Assembly (NCBI RefSeq): GCF_902167145.1 | Contig: NC_050104.1 | Location: 112,045,849 to 112,109,848, forward strand | DNA: 64,000 nt | Source: Zea mays | Taxonomy: Eukaryota > Streptophyta > Magnoliopsida > Poales > Poaceae | Direction of reading: 5' to 3' | Shown: in pieces, positions 46,476 through 59,040 of the stretch | How positions within the stretch are numbered: position 1 is the first letter of the stretch | Layout: every line of letters starts with the position of its first letter | The notes under the pieces: model-generated | The model's database searches: none | What the model was told of the DNA's origin: nothing | What the model saw: the letters and a program-made list of their open reading frames with translations, nothing else | Made by a program: the position numbers and the translations under genes

Positions 46476-46834
46476 ATTTTTGTGACCGTCACACTTTCTA
46501 ACTCCCTAGTGTCAGACCAATTCTTACATTCTGAGGAGACAAAATGGTAATTATATATTTCTTGTGTTAGAACAAGCCATTTAAGTTACTACATAAAGCA
46601 TATGGTTCGATGCTCACCGTTTGACCAGACTGACGCTAACGAACTTCTCTCCGGTCACTTAACAGAGGTCGTCGTGGCATAACTTATTGGTCTGACTCTA
46701 CCATAGTTCACAAGGCTTGATGACCCTGTATAAATAAACCTAGTTGCTACAATTGCACCGTATGATCCGATGATAATTGTTGAACTAGTCTAACACACCC
46801 TTGAACTCTATGATTTATTTACATAGACCATCAA

Positions 46835-48102
46835 CACTACCGGAATCGACGGCTTTGCCGAATGCCTGAAGCACTCGACAAAGCCTTAAAAACACTCGGC
46901 AACGTCTTTGCCGAATGTTGCACTCGGCAAAGAGGGCTCGGCACACAATGCATCGGCAAAGCCTTCTTTGACGAGTACTTTTTCTTGGGCACTCGGCAAA
47001 GTGGTTTGCCGAGTGCCACAGAACACTTGGCAAAGAAAAGCAGCTGTTACGGCGCCGGGTGACGGAGACGGCGTCTTTGCCGAGTGTCCCAGGTGACACT
47101 CGGCAAAGGAGTTACCTTTGTCGAGTGTCTGCCTGACAGCACTCGGCAAAGAATCCGCCAGAGGGGTCCCCATGTCAGGTACTTTGTTGAGTGCTTTGCA
47201 TGGCACTCGGCAAAGCGTGCTTCTTTGCTGAGTGCCAGAGCCATTACACTCAACAAAGAACCTATACCGGTGCCCAGGTCTTGGTTCTTTGCCGAGTGCT
47301 ATGGTTCTGACACTCGGCAAAGAGGTGCTTTGCCGAGTGTTACACTCGACAAAATAACCAGTACACACCTTTTTTATTTGTTGTCTCTATTCCATCCAAA
47401 CAAACAAAAGATATTTCACAGATATCACATATATACATCACAGATCATCACAGACATATATAGCCAACACAAACAGTATTAACACAAATTCTAACATAAG
47501 TATTCAACAGAAGTTCAGAAGTATCAACACAAGTTCACAAGCTCTGACAAGTATTCAACATAAGTTTGTGTTCGAAACACTAAAAACATAACTCTCATGG
47601 AGGTGGGCGGTTGGACTGGTGCTGCGTTGGGCTGTACCCTTCATGAGGGTTGTTGGATGCCGCCCCAGATTGGCCCTGCATAGAGAAGAGATTGCATGTG
47701 TTATATCATATGCATTACCAACATGTAATTACAATTTTGATACTCACAGGAGTATGGAACAGAGCAGGGTCAACTGCAGGGAACAATGGAGGTGGCGGAG
47801 CGAAACCCTGTGCGGCGCCAAGGCTCTGCATGTACTGGAACATCTCCGCCATCCTCTGATCATCTGCCAGACGAGCCTCCCGCTCCGCCTCCCGCTTCGC
47901 CATTATCCTCGCCTCCATCTCTTGATGTTCCCTCCTCTCTTCTTTTAGTTGGGTCTATAATATTACAAGCCAACGTTATAGTAACTCAAAGAGAAGGTAT
48001 ATAACTCAAGGAAAGACGAGTTACAGAAGCACTAACCTCGAGTTGCTGTATGTGATGCTGTCGTGCCGAGGTCGTATGGCTGGACTCGAGCCATGCTCCT
48101 TT
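46835..48102 (-). mobile_element. CACTA (En/Spm) element end, truncated by an LTR element
   Basis: The left terminus CACTACCGGAATCGACGG is followed by about 500 bases of subterminal repeats, TTTGCCGAGTGC and its complement GCACTCGGCAAAG, in both orientations. These bind transposase in CACTA elements. Further in, minus-strand exons (about 48101-48036 and 47955-47747) encode a Glu/Arg/Gln-rich stretch including REAEREARLADDQRMAEM, similar to CACTA-associated proteins as I remember them. The other half was lost where the LTR at 48103 begins. Confidence 0.85.
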
Positions 48103-51100
48103 GTCACACCCGGATTTTGGGGCACCAAGACCCGGGCGCGAACATAATCACCAGGTGTGCTGGGACCAAGTCTCACACATATGATGAATCATGGCACAGG
48201 ATCGAATGTCACATCTTTACTATATAATAGGAGTTCTATACAAAATAAATAAATAATTACATTATAAGGAGACAACGGTCCAGCAACCCAAAGTTGACTG
48301 GGAGACGACGGCCTAGACCTCTCACGAACACATCGCAACATCCTCCATGCGTCTCATCCTGTGGTACCTGTTCTTGACCTGTGGGGGGTGTGAGACAGCA
48401 AGAGTGAGCTCACATACGTTCATCGCTCAACAAGTTGTGGGGAATAATGTGCATGAACTCGCCAAAGGTGGGAGCTCACGTGAAGTGTAAGGCTTACCAA
48501 AGAGGATGGTTAGAGCTGAGCATTGCTTTTAAAGTTGGTCAAAATTTTATTAGCAGTTACTAAGTATAAGTAAATACCAACCCAATTAAGTAGTAGAACA
48601 AAAGTAACAACATCACCTGCGATGCAATGCATATGACAAATTGAATTTAGTTCCATAAATTAATCATGTGAGGGTCCGAGCTGCTCATGACCGTGAGCAC
48701 GACTAGTATACCAGTTTTACACTCTGCAGAGGTTGCGCATCTTTACCCACAAGTCATGTTACCCATCTGCCAAGGGATCGCGACTTCCCATACACCTCTA
48801 CCGAGGAGGCGAGGCAGGGTAACACTACGAGGCCTTTACAAAGTTCCACTAGCTTTAGAAAACCCGCTATAGTTTATAGGAAGCTCCAATGCAGGGTTCT
48901 TGCCTGACCGCCATCGCAGCAAAATCAACCAAGGACCTCCCTACACTGACCACTCCCCTACTGCCCTTGCCCCTTTCGGGTAAGGTAGTCCTCCACTAGC
49001 TTTCCTAATTAATCAGCCAAGGGCGTCTATAAACCCTTGTGGTAGCACTGTTTTCCCAGGTGGTCGCTCCATGTTCCAATTAACATAATGATCTTATCAT
49101 GAACAGTAATAATAAACAGATAATAAAAGTGTGATCATGAATAATGTATCTTCATACCCAAAACCACATAAAGCACTAGCAAGTACTACCCAAAAAGTTC
49201 AGTGGTAAACAAGGTATAAAGATAATCAAACTAGGGTAACCTATTGGGTCCCATCAAAATTAACCTATGCAGATCATTATGATTAATTAGAACATGAGTG
49301 GGTAAAAAGAAGTGATCAAGGGCACAACTTGCCTGGGACTTGAGATTCCAGGTACCAACTTGCTCTTCATGTGACACGTGTCCTCACTGCTAAACGTAGC
49401 AATACAAACAAACATTGTATAGGCAAAATTAACATTACACCAAACATAAGTACAAATTGTGTAATAATAATCTACGCGTCACTATGAGATCGTGGGTTCG
49501 AGAATCGCTAAATTCGGAGTTACGGTTAAGGAGTTATGGTTTATAGAAGATCCATGTGATTACAATATTAAACTATATTATAAATTGGTTAGTGTAAATC
49601 ATATGAGAAGATATCCTATAAAAAATGTTGCTACAGCGTAGCAAATATTTATACGAAGCTAACGCAACTGGAATGGTTCAAATCATAATTAAAACGGAGA
49701 AGTTATGGATTTCCGAAGTTTTCATGCATTTGATACAAGATTAATTAAGAGATTAATTTTAATATAGTTTTCATGTCAAACCAGAGACACTATGTGATGA
49801 ACAATATTATTACAAATTATAGGAACTGGAATGGATTAAAAAGGGGTTAATATGAAACAAATATGAATTAAATAGGATTCTAGCTTTATTTCCCATACTA
49901 GAAAACATTCTTAATTACTAATTTCCTATTTTCCCATCACTCAAGACTATGGACATTATTTTAACAAAGCCCAGGGGGCTCTGCGCAAACGTCAGGACCA
50001 AACCGTAATGCTTTTACTACTAACCGGGACAGCGGGTTATTTATAATAAAAGGTAGGGGTTCTTTTGCAATTGTCCCTGGCCGAAGGGGGTATCACCCAG
50101 TATCAGCCGTAGGATATGATATATGCGGCTCGGATTAGATCGTTACCTCACTGAACCGGTATGCAATATTGAGCATCGGATCAACAATCAACGACCGAGG
50201 ATCCCCCATGTATGCAAGACATACCAGTCCTTAGATCAAGGATCAACGGTCATGAACGAAGCACTTCACATGTTCCAATCCTGGCCCTTCATTCCGATCC
50301 GACGCTCCCCAGGTCACCTTCTCCCCCTGGTCACGAACCGCGGCGGCGCACAAGGACAACACAGCGGCGCGCCATTGCCGGAGCGCGCGGATCCCGCACA
50401 CCGGGGCCCAATCCTCCAACCAGAATGATGCTACGCGTACCATACGAGAATGTGAATCTGTGGGAGAGAAGCAGACCGGCAATTACAACACGGAAATCCT
50501 CAACCACGGCCCACGGTGGATTCATGGCGACGATAAATGCTCCGATGAGGAATTCTCCATCCACCATTGGTCGTTTCCCACACGGGCGCCATGAGAGTAT
50601 TCCTAGGGGTCGAGCGAAGCTCTCGGGCCCGACAAGGAGTTCCCAGTGATGGCGTAGCATCAAGGTCAGCCATGGCAGCTTGGTGGTTCCGCGGCGCCTC
50701 GTGAAGGCCGTCGCCATCGGATTCGCACATGTCGGCACTGCGATGGAGGAGCCGCGCCCGCACACCTGTGGTGGAGGGGAACGAGGCAGGAGAAAGCTAC
50801 GTGGCAGGGGTGTTGCTGGCGCCGAGCGCAGCCGCGTGACACACAGCCCTCATCGGCGGTGGTATTCCGGCCCAACGGTGGCGGCTACAGGTCTCACCTG
50901 GTTCGCGATGAGGGATGAGAGGAGGGATGTGGCATGGAGTGCGCAAAGCCCAGGATTTATATCCTACAGAGAGGGTGGAGTCCGCACGGAAGGAGAGAGC
51001 GGTCGATCCAATCCTGGCGGCGAACTCTTAGGAAGACGCTAGTGGAGTTTGTTGAGATCCCATGTCTGCGTTTGCGAACCAGCGGAGAAGACGGAGCACA

Positions 51101-51763
51101 ACCAATGAGGCCCACACGTCATGGACCGAACAGACCCGTGTGCTGATGAGAGGAGACCGACGTTGCGACCCCACGCGTCATTGACATCACGCAGGGGTGA
51201 GAGCACACAGAGACTGCCATCCATGGCCCACAGGTCGGCGCCGTTTCCCCTAGATGGCCAGCGCGGTGACGAGGCTAATGGCCCGAGTGGGGGAGAATTT
51301 GGCCCAAGAAGCGGTTTTCTGTTTTCTTCTTTTTTTGTTTTGAATTTCTTTCTCAATTTCAAATTTCAAAATTTTAACTTCGAGTTTGGATTCCCTGTCC
51401 TGAATTTTCAGGGCTTCCACTTTTGTCTAATACCATTCTAATTGTGAATATAACTTCTACAAATTTTAATAATATTCTTATTAATTCTCCCTCTATTTTT
51501 CAATCCTAGTAGTAACATTTACTATTACTATTTTTTTCTATTTCATATTTCCATTAATAATTTGAGGTCAATTTTATGTTTTCAATGCATCACAACAATT
51601 TCATCATCAACCTTTTCTTTATCAATTTATTAGTTACTTAACTAATTTGATATTATTGTTTGAATATGAGGGGGAAGAGTCCCAATAGATTTCAAAGGTC
51701 TCAAAAATTCTCAAAACACTATTATTTCATGATATTTTTTTACCAAATTTTGGGCTTTACAAA
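48103..51763 (-). mobile_element. 3' LTR (3.66 kb) of a Del/Tekay-like Ty3 element
   Basis: On the plus strand it starts TGTCACACCCGG and ends GGGCTTTACA. A purine tract (minus AAGGGGGATAGG) adjoins at 51764, so transcription runs on the minus strand. Its first 135 bases recur at 53049. Open frames inside it (for example 50212-50649) belong to a GC-rich patch and lack support as genes. Confidence 0.8.
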
Positions 51764-53048
51764 TCCTATCCCCCTTAACAGAAATCTCGTCCCCGAGATT
51801 TGTAAGAAAGAGGTTATAGAGCGATTGGTTGTAATGTAGCTTTTAGTTTCTAGTTGGTACCATAATCAAGAGATTTTTTTTAGTCTTTGATACAAATGAG
51901 TAGGTGCTTAGAAGGCATGGGTATATACATATATATATATAGTCATTTTGTTATAAAAGATGGGTAGGTTAGGGCAAGAATAGCCTAGGGTAAAAGTTTA
52001 TGGTGGGAAAGAACTCCGTGTTGAGTGGTAAGGCATCTGAAGATTGAATTTGACTTTTCTCCTTCCTTGACGAGGTTGATCCTTCCTTCTCCGACCTTGG
52101 TCTCATTTATTCGAGGTTAGTGTATATCATCGAAGTTGGGGGAATATGGTTAAGATAGATATAGGTGAGATAGACTACATGATGTAGGTCAAAAGTTTGT
52201 TTGATGGTAGGTGGGGATAGGCAGATTATGCAATCCATCAAGACTCTATTGGTTGGGTTGGTCTATCATTCTTTATTTAGTGTAGGGTGAACTAAGTTAA
52301 AACATGTGGATAGGGTCTAATCTATTTCACAAGTATTAACTGGTCCATTAAGTAACTCACTTTAGATTAGATCATATTAGGTTAGATGGGATCTAGATTA
52401 GATTGGTATGACTAGCTTGACTATATAAGATCTAATTAATTTGCATTAGATCATGATTGTTAAACTAGGGTGGATAAGTTTGCTTATTACGATAAGATGG
52501 ATCCATAAAGATAAGATGGAATCTTTTGAGGTCAGTAAGATCTATTAGGATATGATAGAATCTTTTCAAAATAAGATGGATCTATTAAAATAAGAGAGAA
52601 TCTTTTAAGATAAGAGGGATCTATATGAAATAGATAATCTAAGTTGTTTAGTTATTTTATGAATTCTATTTATGTTTATATGTATATGCAGATGTAATTA
52701 TGGACATTACTCCATAACCCATCACACTCAATCAAAGATCCAAATCAGACATGTATCCCAAGAACAAATATTCAAACACATATATACCTATAAAAATAGT
52801 TTGTTTTTGTTCCTAAGATCAGGTCTCCTATTCCTAAAGCTCACTTTAGGCACAGGGATTTCAAAGTGTGAAATCCACATTTGTCTTTAGAATGAAAAGG
52901 TAAGAATAATCAGAGTATAGCAGAAATAGATGAGAAAAGATTAAGAAAAGTTCAGAAAAGAATCAGAGTAGCAAAGGTAAGTAAATATTGGTTGTCCAGT
53001 TCTATCTAGGTTTTGTCCTACAGTCAACATTTCTCTGATACCACTTCT
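51764..53048 (-). mobile_element. Short internal region of the Del/Tekay-like element
   Basis: Only 1285 bp lie between the LTRs. The right end has TGGTATCAGAG on the minus strand (53033-53043), the initiator-Met tRNA primer site, four bases from the LTR at 53049. The left end has the polypurine tract. No gag or pol frame is present; GATAAGATGGATC-like units recur near 52480-52620. Confidence 0.75.
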
Positions 53049-53183
53049 GTCACACCCGGATTTTGGGGCACCAAGACCCGGGCGCGAACATAATCACCAG
53101 GTGTGCTGGGACCAAGTCTCACACATATGATGAATCATAGCACAGGATCGAATGTCACATCTTTACTATATAATAGGAGTTCT
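53049..53183 (-). mobile_element. Terminal 135 bp of the second LTR
   Basis: It matches 48103-48237 with one visible difference (AATCATAGC against AATCATGGC). It stops abruptly where Sirevirus sequence begins. Confidence 0.9.
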
Positions 53184-53185
53184 AT

Positions 53186-53869
53186 TTGCACGTTACTATT
53201 TGCACTAGATCCACCATTGAGCATGTTACTATTTGCACTAGATGTAGAGATGTAGATGTTGATGCTATCCATGATCACCTAGCTTTAATTAAACAACAAA
53301 ATGATCACATAGCTCAACTTAGTGCTAAGATTAATGAGCATGACTTAGAAAATGAAAATTTTAAATTTGCTAGAAGCATGCTCTATAATGGGAGACGCCC
53401 TAGGATTAAGGATGGCATTGGCTTCCAACAGGGAGACAATGTCAAGCTTAATACCCCTAAAAGATTGTCTAATTTTGTTAAGGGTAAGGCTCCCATGGCT
53501 CAGGATAATGAGGGTTACATTTTATATCCTGCTGGTTATCCCGAGCACAAGATTAGGAGAATTCATTCTAGGAAGTCTCACTCTGGCTCTCATCATGCTT
53601 TTATGTATAAGAGTGAGGCATCTAGTTCTAGGCAATCCACTCATGTTAAATTGCCTAAAAAGAAATCTCCTATTGCATCAAATGAAACCAATGTTTTATT
53701 TAAAACTTTTGATGCTTCTTATGTGCTCACTAACAAATCAGGCAAAGTAGTTGCCAAATATGTTGGGGGCAAACACAAGGGTTCAAAGACTTGTGTTTGG
53801 GTACCCAAGGTGCTTTTTTCTAATGTCAAAGGACCCGAGACCGTTTGGGTATCTAAGAACAAGGCCTAA
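53186..53869 (+). pseudogene. Sirevirus gag, C-terminal part
   Basis: The frame contains DHLALIKQQNDHIAQLSAKI (a coiled segment), YPAGYPEHKIRRIHSRKSHS and KTCVWVPKVLFSN and ends at TAA. The N-terminal capsid domain is deleted. The pol frame resumes after a TAG at 53880-53882. Confidence 0.8.
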
Positions 53870-53882
53870 ATTTGTTTTGTAG

Positions 53883-55499
53883 GTTTATGCATCCGGGGTC
53901 TCAAGTTGGATAATTGATAGCGGGTGCACAAACCACATGACTCGGGAGAAAAGGATGTTCTCCTCCTATGAGAAAAACCATGATCCCCAAAGAGCTATCA
54001 CATTCGGGGATGGAAATCAAGGTTTGGTCAAAGGACTTGGTAAAATTGCTATATCACCTGACCATTCTATTTCCAATGTTTTTCTTGTAGATTCTTTAGA
54101 TTACAACTTACTTTCAGTTTCTCAATTATGCAAAATGGGCTACAATTGTCTTTTTACGAAAATATGTGTTACTGTCTTTAGAAGAAGTGATGATTCAGTA
54201 GCATTTAAGGGAGTGTTAGAGGGTCAGCTATACTTAGTTGATATTAATAGAGCTGAACTCGACACTTGCTTAATTGCTAAGACTAACATGAGTTGGCTCT
54301 GGCATCGCCGACTAGCCCATGTTGGGATGAAGAATCTTCATAAGCTTCTAAAGGGAGAGCACATTTTGGGACTAACAAATATTCATTTTGAGAAAGACAG
54401 GATTTGTAGCGCATGTCAAGCAGGGAAGCAAGTTGGTGTTCATCATCCACACAAGAACATCATGACGACTGACAGACCACATGAGCTACTCCACATGGAT
54501 CTATTTGGCCCGATTGCTTACATAAGCATCGGCGGGAGTAAGTATTGTCTAGTTATTGTGGATGATTATTCTCGCTTCACTTGGGTGTTCTTTTTGCAGG
54601 AAAAATCTCAAACCCAAGAGATCTTAAAGGGATTCTTGAGACGGGCTCAAAATGAGTTCGACTTAAGGATCAAAAAGATTAGAAGCGACAATGGGACGGA
54701 GTTCAAGAACTCTCAAATTGAAGGTTTTCTTGAGGAAGAGGGCATCAAGCATGAGTTCTCTTCTCCCTACACACCACAACAAAATGGTGTAGTGGAGAGG
54801 AAGAATAGAACTCTACTTGACATGGCGAGGACCATGCTTGATGAATACAAGACTTCGGACCAGTTTTGGGCGGAAGCAATCAACACCGCTTGCTACGCCA
54901 TCAACCGACTCTACCTACACCAAATCCTCAAGAAGACATCATATGAACTCCTAACTGGTAAAAAGCCCAATGTTTCATATTTTAAAGTCTTTGGTAGCAA
55001 ATGTTTTATTCTTGTTAAAAGAGGTAGAAAATCTAAATTTGCTCCTAAGGCTGTAGAAGGCTTTTTACTTGGTTATGACTCAAACACAAGGGCATATAGA
55101 GTCTTTAACAAGTCCACTGGACTAGTTGAAGTTTCTTGTGACATTATGTTTGATGAGACTAACGGCTCTCAAGTAGAGCAAGTTGATCTTGATGAGCTAG
55201 ATGATGAAGAGGCTCCATGCGTCGCGCTAAGGAACATGTCCATTGGAGATGTGTGTCCTAAGGAATCCGAAGAGCCTCCACAAGCACAAGATCAACCATC
55301 ATCTTCAAATCAAGCATCTCCACCAACCCAAGATGAGGATCAAGCTCAAGATGATGAAAATGAAGATCAAGAAGAGCCTCCTCAAGAGGAGGACAATGAT
55401 CAAGGGGAGATGCCAATGATCAAGACAAGGAAGATGATGAGGGTCCAAGGCCACCACACCCAAGAGTCCACCAGGCGATACAACGAGATCACCCCATGA
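53883..55499 (+). pseudogene. Sirevirus protease and integrase
   Basis: Protease shows WIIDSGCTNHMT near 53910-53945, with active-site DSG. The GAG-pre-integrase HRRLAHVGMKNLHKLLKG is followed by CSACQAGKQ, then the core with LHMDLFGP, VDDYSRFTWVFFL, RSDNGTEFKN and PQQNGVVERKNRT (D, D and E positions). The C-terminal part is an acidic Gln/Glu/Asp-rich hinge. An ATGA overlap at 55496-55499 marks a frame change into RT. Confidence 0.88.
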
Positions 55500-57019
55500 A
55501 CTCTATTCTCGGTGACATTCATAAGGGGGTAACCACTCGATCTTGTGTCACTCACTTTTGTGAACATTACTCTTTTGTGTCTTCTATTGAGCCATACAGG
55601 GTGGAAGACGCATTAAGAGATTCAGATTGGGTGTTGGCAATGCAAGAGGAACTCAACAACTTCACGAGGAATGAGGTATGGCATTTAGTTCCACGTCCTA
55701 ACCAAAATGTTGTAGGAACCAAGTGGGTCTTCCACAACAAGCAAGATGAGCATGGTGTGGTGACAAGGAACAAAGCATGACTTGTGGTCATGGTTTCAAG
55801 CTTTATCAAATGGACGTGAAGAGTGTCTTTCTCAATGGACCAATCAAGGAGGAGGTCTATGTTGAGCAACCTCTCGGCTTTGAAGATAGTGAGTATCCTA
55901 ACCATATGTATAAACTCTCTAAGGTGCCTTATGAGCTCAAGCAAGCCCCAAGAGCATGGTATGAATGCCTAAGAGATTTTCTTGTCACTAATGGCTTCAA
56001 AGTCGGCAAAGCTGATCCTACTCTCTTTACTAAAACCATTGCAAATGATTTGTTTGTATGCCAAATTTATGTTGATGATATCATATTTGGGTCTACTAAC
56101 AAATCTACGTGCGAAGAGTTTAGTAGGATTATGGTTCAAAAATTTGAGATGTCAATGATGGGGGAGTTGAAGTATTTTCTAGGATTTCAAGTCAAGCAAC
56201 TCCAAGAGGGCACCTTCATCAGCCAAACGAAGTACATTCAAGACATACTCACCAAGTTTGGGATGAAGGATACCAAGCGCATCAAGACACCTATGGGAAC
56301 CAATGGGCATCTCGACCTCGACACGGGAGGTAAATCCGTAGATCAAAAAGTATACTGGTCGATGATAGGATCTTTACTCTACTTATGTGCATCTCGACTG
56401 GATATTATGCTTTCCATATGCATGTGTGCAAGATTCCAAGCCGATTCTAAGGAAGTTCACCTTAGGGCCATGAAAAGAATCTTGAGATATTTAGTTCATA
56501 CACCTAAGTTTGGTCTTTGGTACCCCAAGGGATCAACTTTTGATTTAATAGGTTATTCATATGCTGATTGGGCAGGGTGTAAAATTGAAAGAAAGAGCAC
56601 ATCAGGGACTTGTCAGTTCTTGGGAAGATCCCTGGTGTCTTGGGCTTCAAAGAAACAAAATTCAGTAGCTCTTTCTACCGCCGAAGCCGAGTACATTGTC
56701 GCAGGCCATTGTTGCGCGCAATTGCTTTGGATGAGGCAAACCCTTAGGGACTATGGCTACAAATTAACCAAAATCCCTCTCCTATGTGATAATGAGAGTG
56801 CCATCCACATGGCGGATAATCCCGTTGAGCACAGCCGCACTAAGCACATAGCCATTCGGTATCACTTTTTGAGGGATCACCAACAAAGGGGGATATCGAG
56901 ATTGCTTATGTTAGCACCAAAGAACAATTAGCCGATATCTTTACCAAACCACTAGATGAGAAAACCTTTACCAAACTTAGGAATGAGCTAAACATTCTTG
57001 ATTCTCGGAATTTTGATTG
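55496..57019 (+). pseudogene. Sirevirus reverse transcriptase and RNase H, with deletion
   Basis: RT begins with LRDSDWVLAMQEELNNF and VVGTKWVFHNK, then a TGA at 55778-55780 is followed by a deletion of part of the fingers domain. The rest is present, with YVDDIIFGS near 56070, and RNase H with [16 protein letters not shown] and [10 protein letters not shown] frameshift near 56890 displaces the last 40 codons (ending 57019). The enzyme cannot be intact. Confidence 0.88.
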
Positions 57020-57239
57020 ATATTTTGCACACATAGCTCATTTATGTACCTTTGATCATGTTTCCTTCATTTGCTATGACTAATATGTTTTTCAAGTGTA
57101 TTTCATGCTAAGTCATAGATTGAAAGGGAAATGGAGTCTTCGGCGAAGACAAGGCTTCCACTCCACTCTACCGTATCATTTAACCTTCACCGTCACTCCG
57201 CATCGCTCTCCACTTTGGTATAATCCTTCACTCATACAT

Positions 57240-57880
57240 TGTTTTCCAAAGGGGGAGAGAATTTAAAAAAAGGGCTCTAAAGACTCCATTTTTGGCGATT
57301 CATGCCAAAGGCAGAGAGAGTATTAGCCCAAAGCAAAAGGTCTGCACCACCACGCCAATTTCAAAATTTTTGAAACAAAGTTGTTTTCAATTGGTATCTT
57401 TGAAATTAGTATTCCTCTAAGAAATTCTATCTCATTTGATATCTATATCTTTAGGAGGAGTTTTTCAAAAATTGGTATCTAAAATATTTGACCTTCTTTC
57501 AATTTGTAAAACCCTCTTGAACACTAAGAGGAGAATTTCATTAAGGGGGAGTTTTGTTTAGTCAAAGGAAAAGCATTTGAAACAGGGGGAGAAAATTTCA
57601 AATCTTGAAAATACTTCTCGAAATCTTATTCATATACCTTTGACTATTTGCAAAAAGACTTCGAAAAGAATTTCCAAAAACATTTGCAAAAACAAAACAA
57701 GTGGTGCAAGTGTGGTCCAAAATGTTAAAAGGAAGAAAGCAATTCATGCATATCTTATAAAAGTTTAAATTGGTTTAATTCCAAGCAACCTTTGCACTTA
57801 CCTTATGCAAACTAGTTCAATTCTGCACTTATATATTTGCTTTGGTTTGTGTTGGCATCAATCACCAAAAAGGGGGAGAT
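57240..57880 (+). repeat. Multiple polypurine tracts before the Sirevirus 3' LTR
   Basis: AGGGGGAG motifs occur near 57250, 57544, 57585 and 57871, the last abutting the LTR. Multiple PPTs are a known Sirevirus trait. Confidence 0.7.
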
Positions 57881-59040
57881 TGAAAGGGAAATAGGATCAA
57901 ACCTTTTTCCTAAATAATTTTGGTGGTTGAATTGCCCAACACAAACAATTGGACTAACTAGTTTGCTCTAGATTATAAGTTCTACAGGTGCCAAAGGTTC
58001 AACACAAACCAATAAAAAGTCCAAGATAGGGTTCAAAAAGAAAGGAGCAAAACCAACCGAAGGCTGCCCTGGTCTGGCGCACCGGACAGTGTCCAGTGCA
58101 CCAGGAAGATCAACTCTGAACTGCTCAGCTTCGGGGTTTTGGGGAGCCGCTCCGCTATAATTCACCGGACTGTCCGGTGTACCAGCGGAGCAACGGTCGC
58201 CAGCGCAACGGTCGAGTTCAACGGTCGGCTGACAACGCTACAGTGCGCGGACAGTTCGCGCAGAGTCAGAGCAGGCACCAGAAGGTGCACCGGACAGTGG
58301 TGCACCACCGGACTGTCCGGTGGCTCAGCTGTCAGAAGCTCCAACGATCGAACCCTAACGGTTGGGTGACGTGGCTGGCGCAGCGGACAGTGTCCGGTGG
58401 TGCACCAGACTGTCCAGTGCGCCCATCGACAGCAGCCCCTCCCAACGACCATTTTGGTGGTTGGGGCTATAAATACCCCCCAACCACCACACTTCATGGC
58501 ATCCAAGTTTTTAGCCATCACATTCAATACAAGAACTCTAGACTTCACTCCAAGACACAAAAGCAAAGATCAAATCCTCTCCAAGTCCCAAACACATTCC
58601 AAAGATTTAGTGGCTTGTGAGAGAGAGACATTTGTGTTCATTTGAGTTCTTGTTGCTTGGATCGCTTTTCTTCTTCCCCATTTCTTGTTCTCAACACCAT
58701 TGTAATCAAAGCAAGAGACACCAATTGTGTGGTGGTCCTTGTGGGGACTAAGTGTACCAATTGATTGAGGAGAAAAGCTCACTTGGTGTAAGTGACCATT
58801 TGAGAGACGGAAAGGGTTGAAAGAGACCCGGTCTTTGTGACCACCTCAACGGGGAGTAGGTTTGCAAGAACTGAACCTCGATAAAACAAATCATCGTGTC
58901 ACCCTCTTCATTTGCTTGTGATTTGTTTTCGCCCTCTCTTTCGGACTTGACTTTATTTCTAACGCTAACCCCGGCTTGTAGTTGTGCTTAAAGTTTATAA
59001 ATTTCAGATTTGCCTATTCACCCCCTCTAGGCGACTTTCA
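57881..59040 (+). repeat. 3' LTR of the Sirevirus
   Basis: It begins TGAAAGGGAAATAGG and ends GGCGACTTTCA, with TGAAAG/CTTTCA inverted ends. TATA-like CTATAAATACC lies near 58466. GCACCGGACAGTG and GGACTGTCCGGT units recur in 58080-58420, reminiscent of the palindromes in the gag-only element. Confidence 0.9.

Larger units (their letters stand above)
53184..59040 (+). mobile_element. 5'-truncated Sirevirus (Opie/Ji-like Copia element)
   Basis: Gag C-terminal part, protease, integrase, RT, RNase H, a purine-rich 3' region and a complete 3' LTR (57881-59040, TGAAAG...CTTTCA) are present. The 5' LTR, primer site and the start of gag are missing, so no target-site duplication can be checked. Similarity to maize Opie/Ji elements is from family memory. 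Confidence 0.9.

Noticed and set aside
50123..51146. Open frames on both strands in a GC-rich patch
   Set aside because: They lie inside a 3.66-kb LTR, overlap each other and show no domains.
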